Positions 63,007 through 64,000 of a stretch of 64,000 bases of DNA are shown here, piece after piece. This DNA comes from Ascidiaceihabitans sp023955215 (GTDB lineage Bacteria; Pseudomonadota; Alphaproteobacteria; Rhodobacterales; Rhodobacteraceae): assembly GCA_943788345.1 (NCBI GenBank), contig CALSPX010000005.1:62001-126000 (forward strand). Direction: 5' to 3'. The notes under the pieces are model-generated. The model was not told the origin of the DNA and ran no database searches. It was given only the letters and a program-made list of their open reading frames with translations. The translations under genes were made by a program, and so were the position numbers. The stretch's first letter is position 1, and the number at the start of each line of letters is the position of its first letter.

Positions 63007-64000
<994 letters not shown>

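Overview
The window looks like a chromosomal segment of a Roseobacter-group alphaproteobacterium (Rhodobacteraceae). The evidence is the alphaproteobacterial 16S rRNA gene that starts at 63007 and runs off the right edge, its TTGCGA-17-TAGAAC rrn promoter, the alphaproteobacterial leuS-lptE-holA block, DUF2125 and DUF3576 proteins, RcGTA-type head-spike genes, and tandem Roseobacter-type porins. Base composition is moderate and most of the window is densely packed, ordinary chromosome. I cannot name the genus.

Layout. 1-10.35 kb: DUF2125 protein, an SDR/crotonase pair, MscS channel, a frameshifted HI0933-type flavoprotein, holA-lptE-leuS and a DUF3576 lipoprotein. 10.4-14.25 kb: an accessory, damaged locus. 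Here a porin gene with an intact signal peptide but a wrecked 5' half is followed by its terminator, a 1.5 kb stretch with a frameshifted tyrosine recombinase and several hairpins, a second porin lacking its 5' part, and a second copy of the same terminator region. 14.4-28.3 kb: yggS, L,D-transpeptidase, a frameshifted ribA, an OmpR-type regulator, quinone oxidoreductase, xthA, thioredoxin-TPR, LON-domain protein, Trm112, ubiH-type hydroxylase, amidase, aminotransferase and ftsK. 28.4-33.1 kb: a remodelled island with a GTA head-spike base gene, a truncated spike gene that collides with a truncated ExoY-like sugar transferase, a frameshifted Wzz/BY-kinase-like gene and a Wza-like exporter. 33.2-40.3 kb: lolA, lytic transglycosylase, AEC transporter, hspQ, gamma-glutamyltransferase, an anti-sigma/STAS pair, thiolase and fRMsr.

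40.3-49.7 kb is a probable methylamine/methyl-donor catabolic cluster: a cupin regulator with clear palindromic operators, LysE exporter, GFA protein, two dimethylglycine/sarcosine-dehydrogenase-like flavoproteins each carrying a folate-binding GcvT domain, a homocysteine S-methyltransferase and a GlxA/GbdR-like AraC regulator. The dehydrogenases would strip N-methyl groups onto folate, the methyltransferase could use a methyl donor to make methionine, and the GFA protein may handle formaldehyde. 49.8-62.1 kb: C1q-like hypothetical, rarD, RluA-type synthase, PhyH dioxygenase with divergent LacI regulator, aldehyde dehydrogenase, 1-Cys peroxiredoxin, pnp, fatty acid desaturase, second LysE protein and YdeI-like protein. 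62.1-63.0 kb is non-coding rrn upstream and leader DNA.

The unusual content is the split porin/recombinase locus, the GTA-spike/EPS junction, and several single-base frameshifts in otherwise conserved genes. The frameshifts may be real decay or consensus errors in the assembly; this cannot be decided from the sequence alone and it affects how the porin locus should be read.
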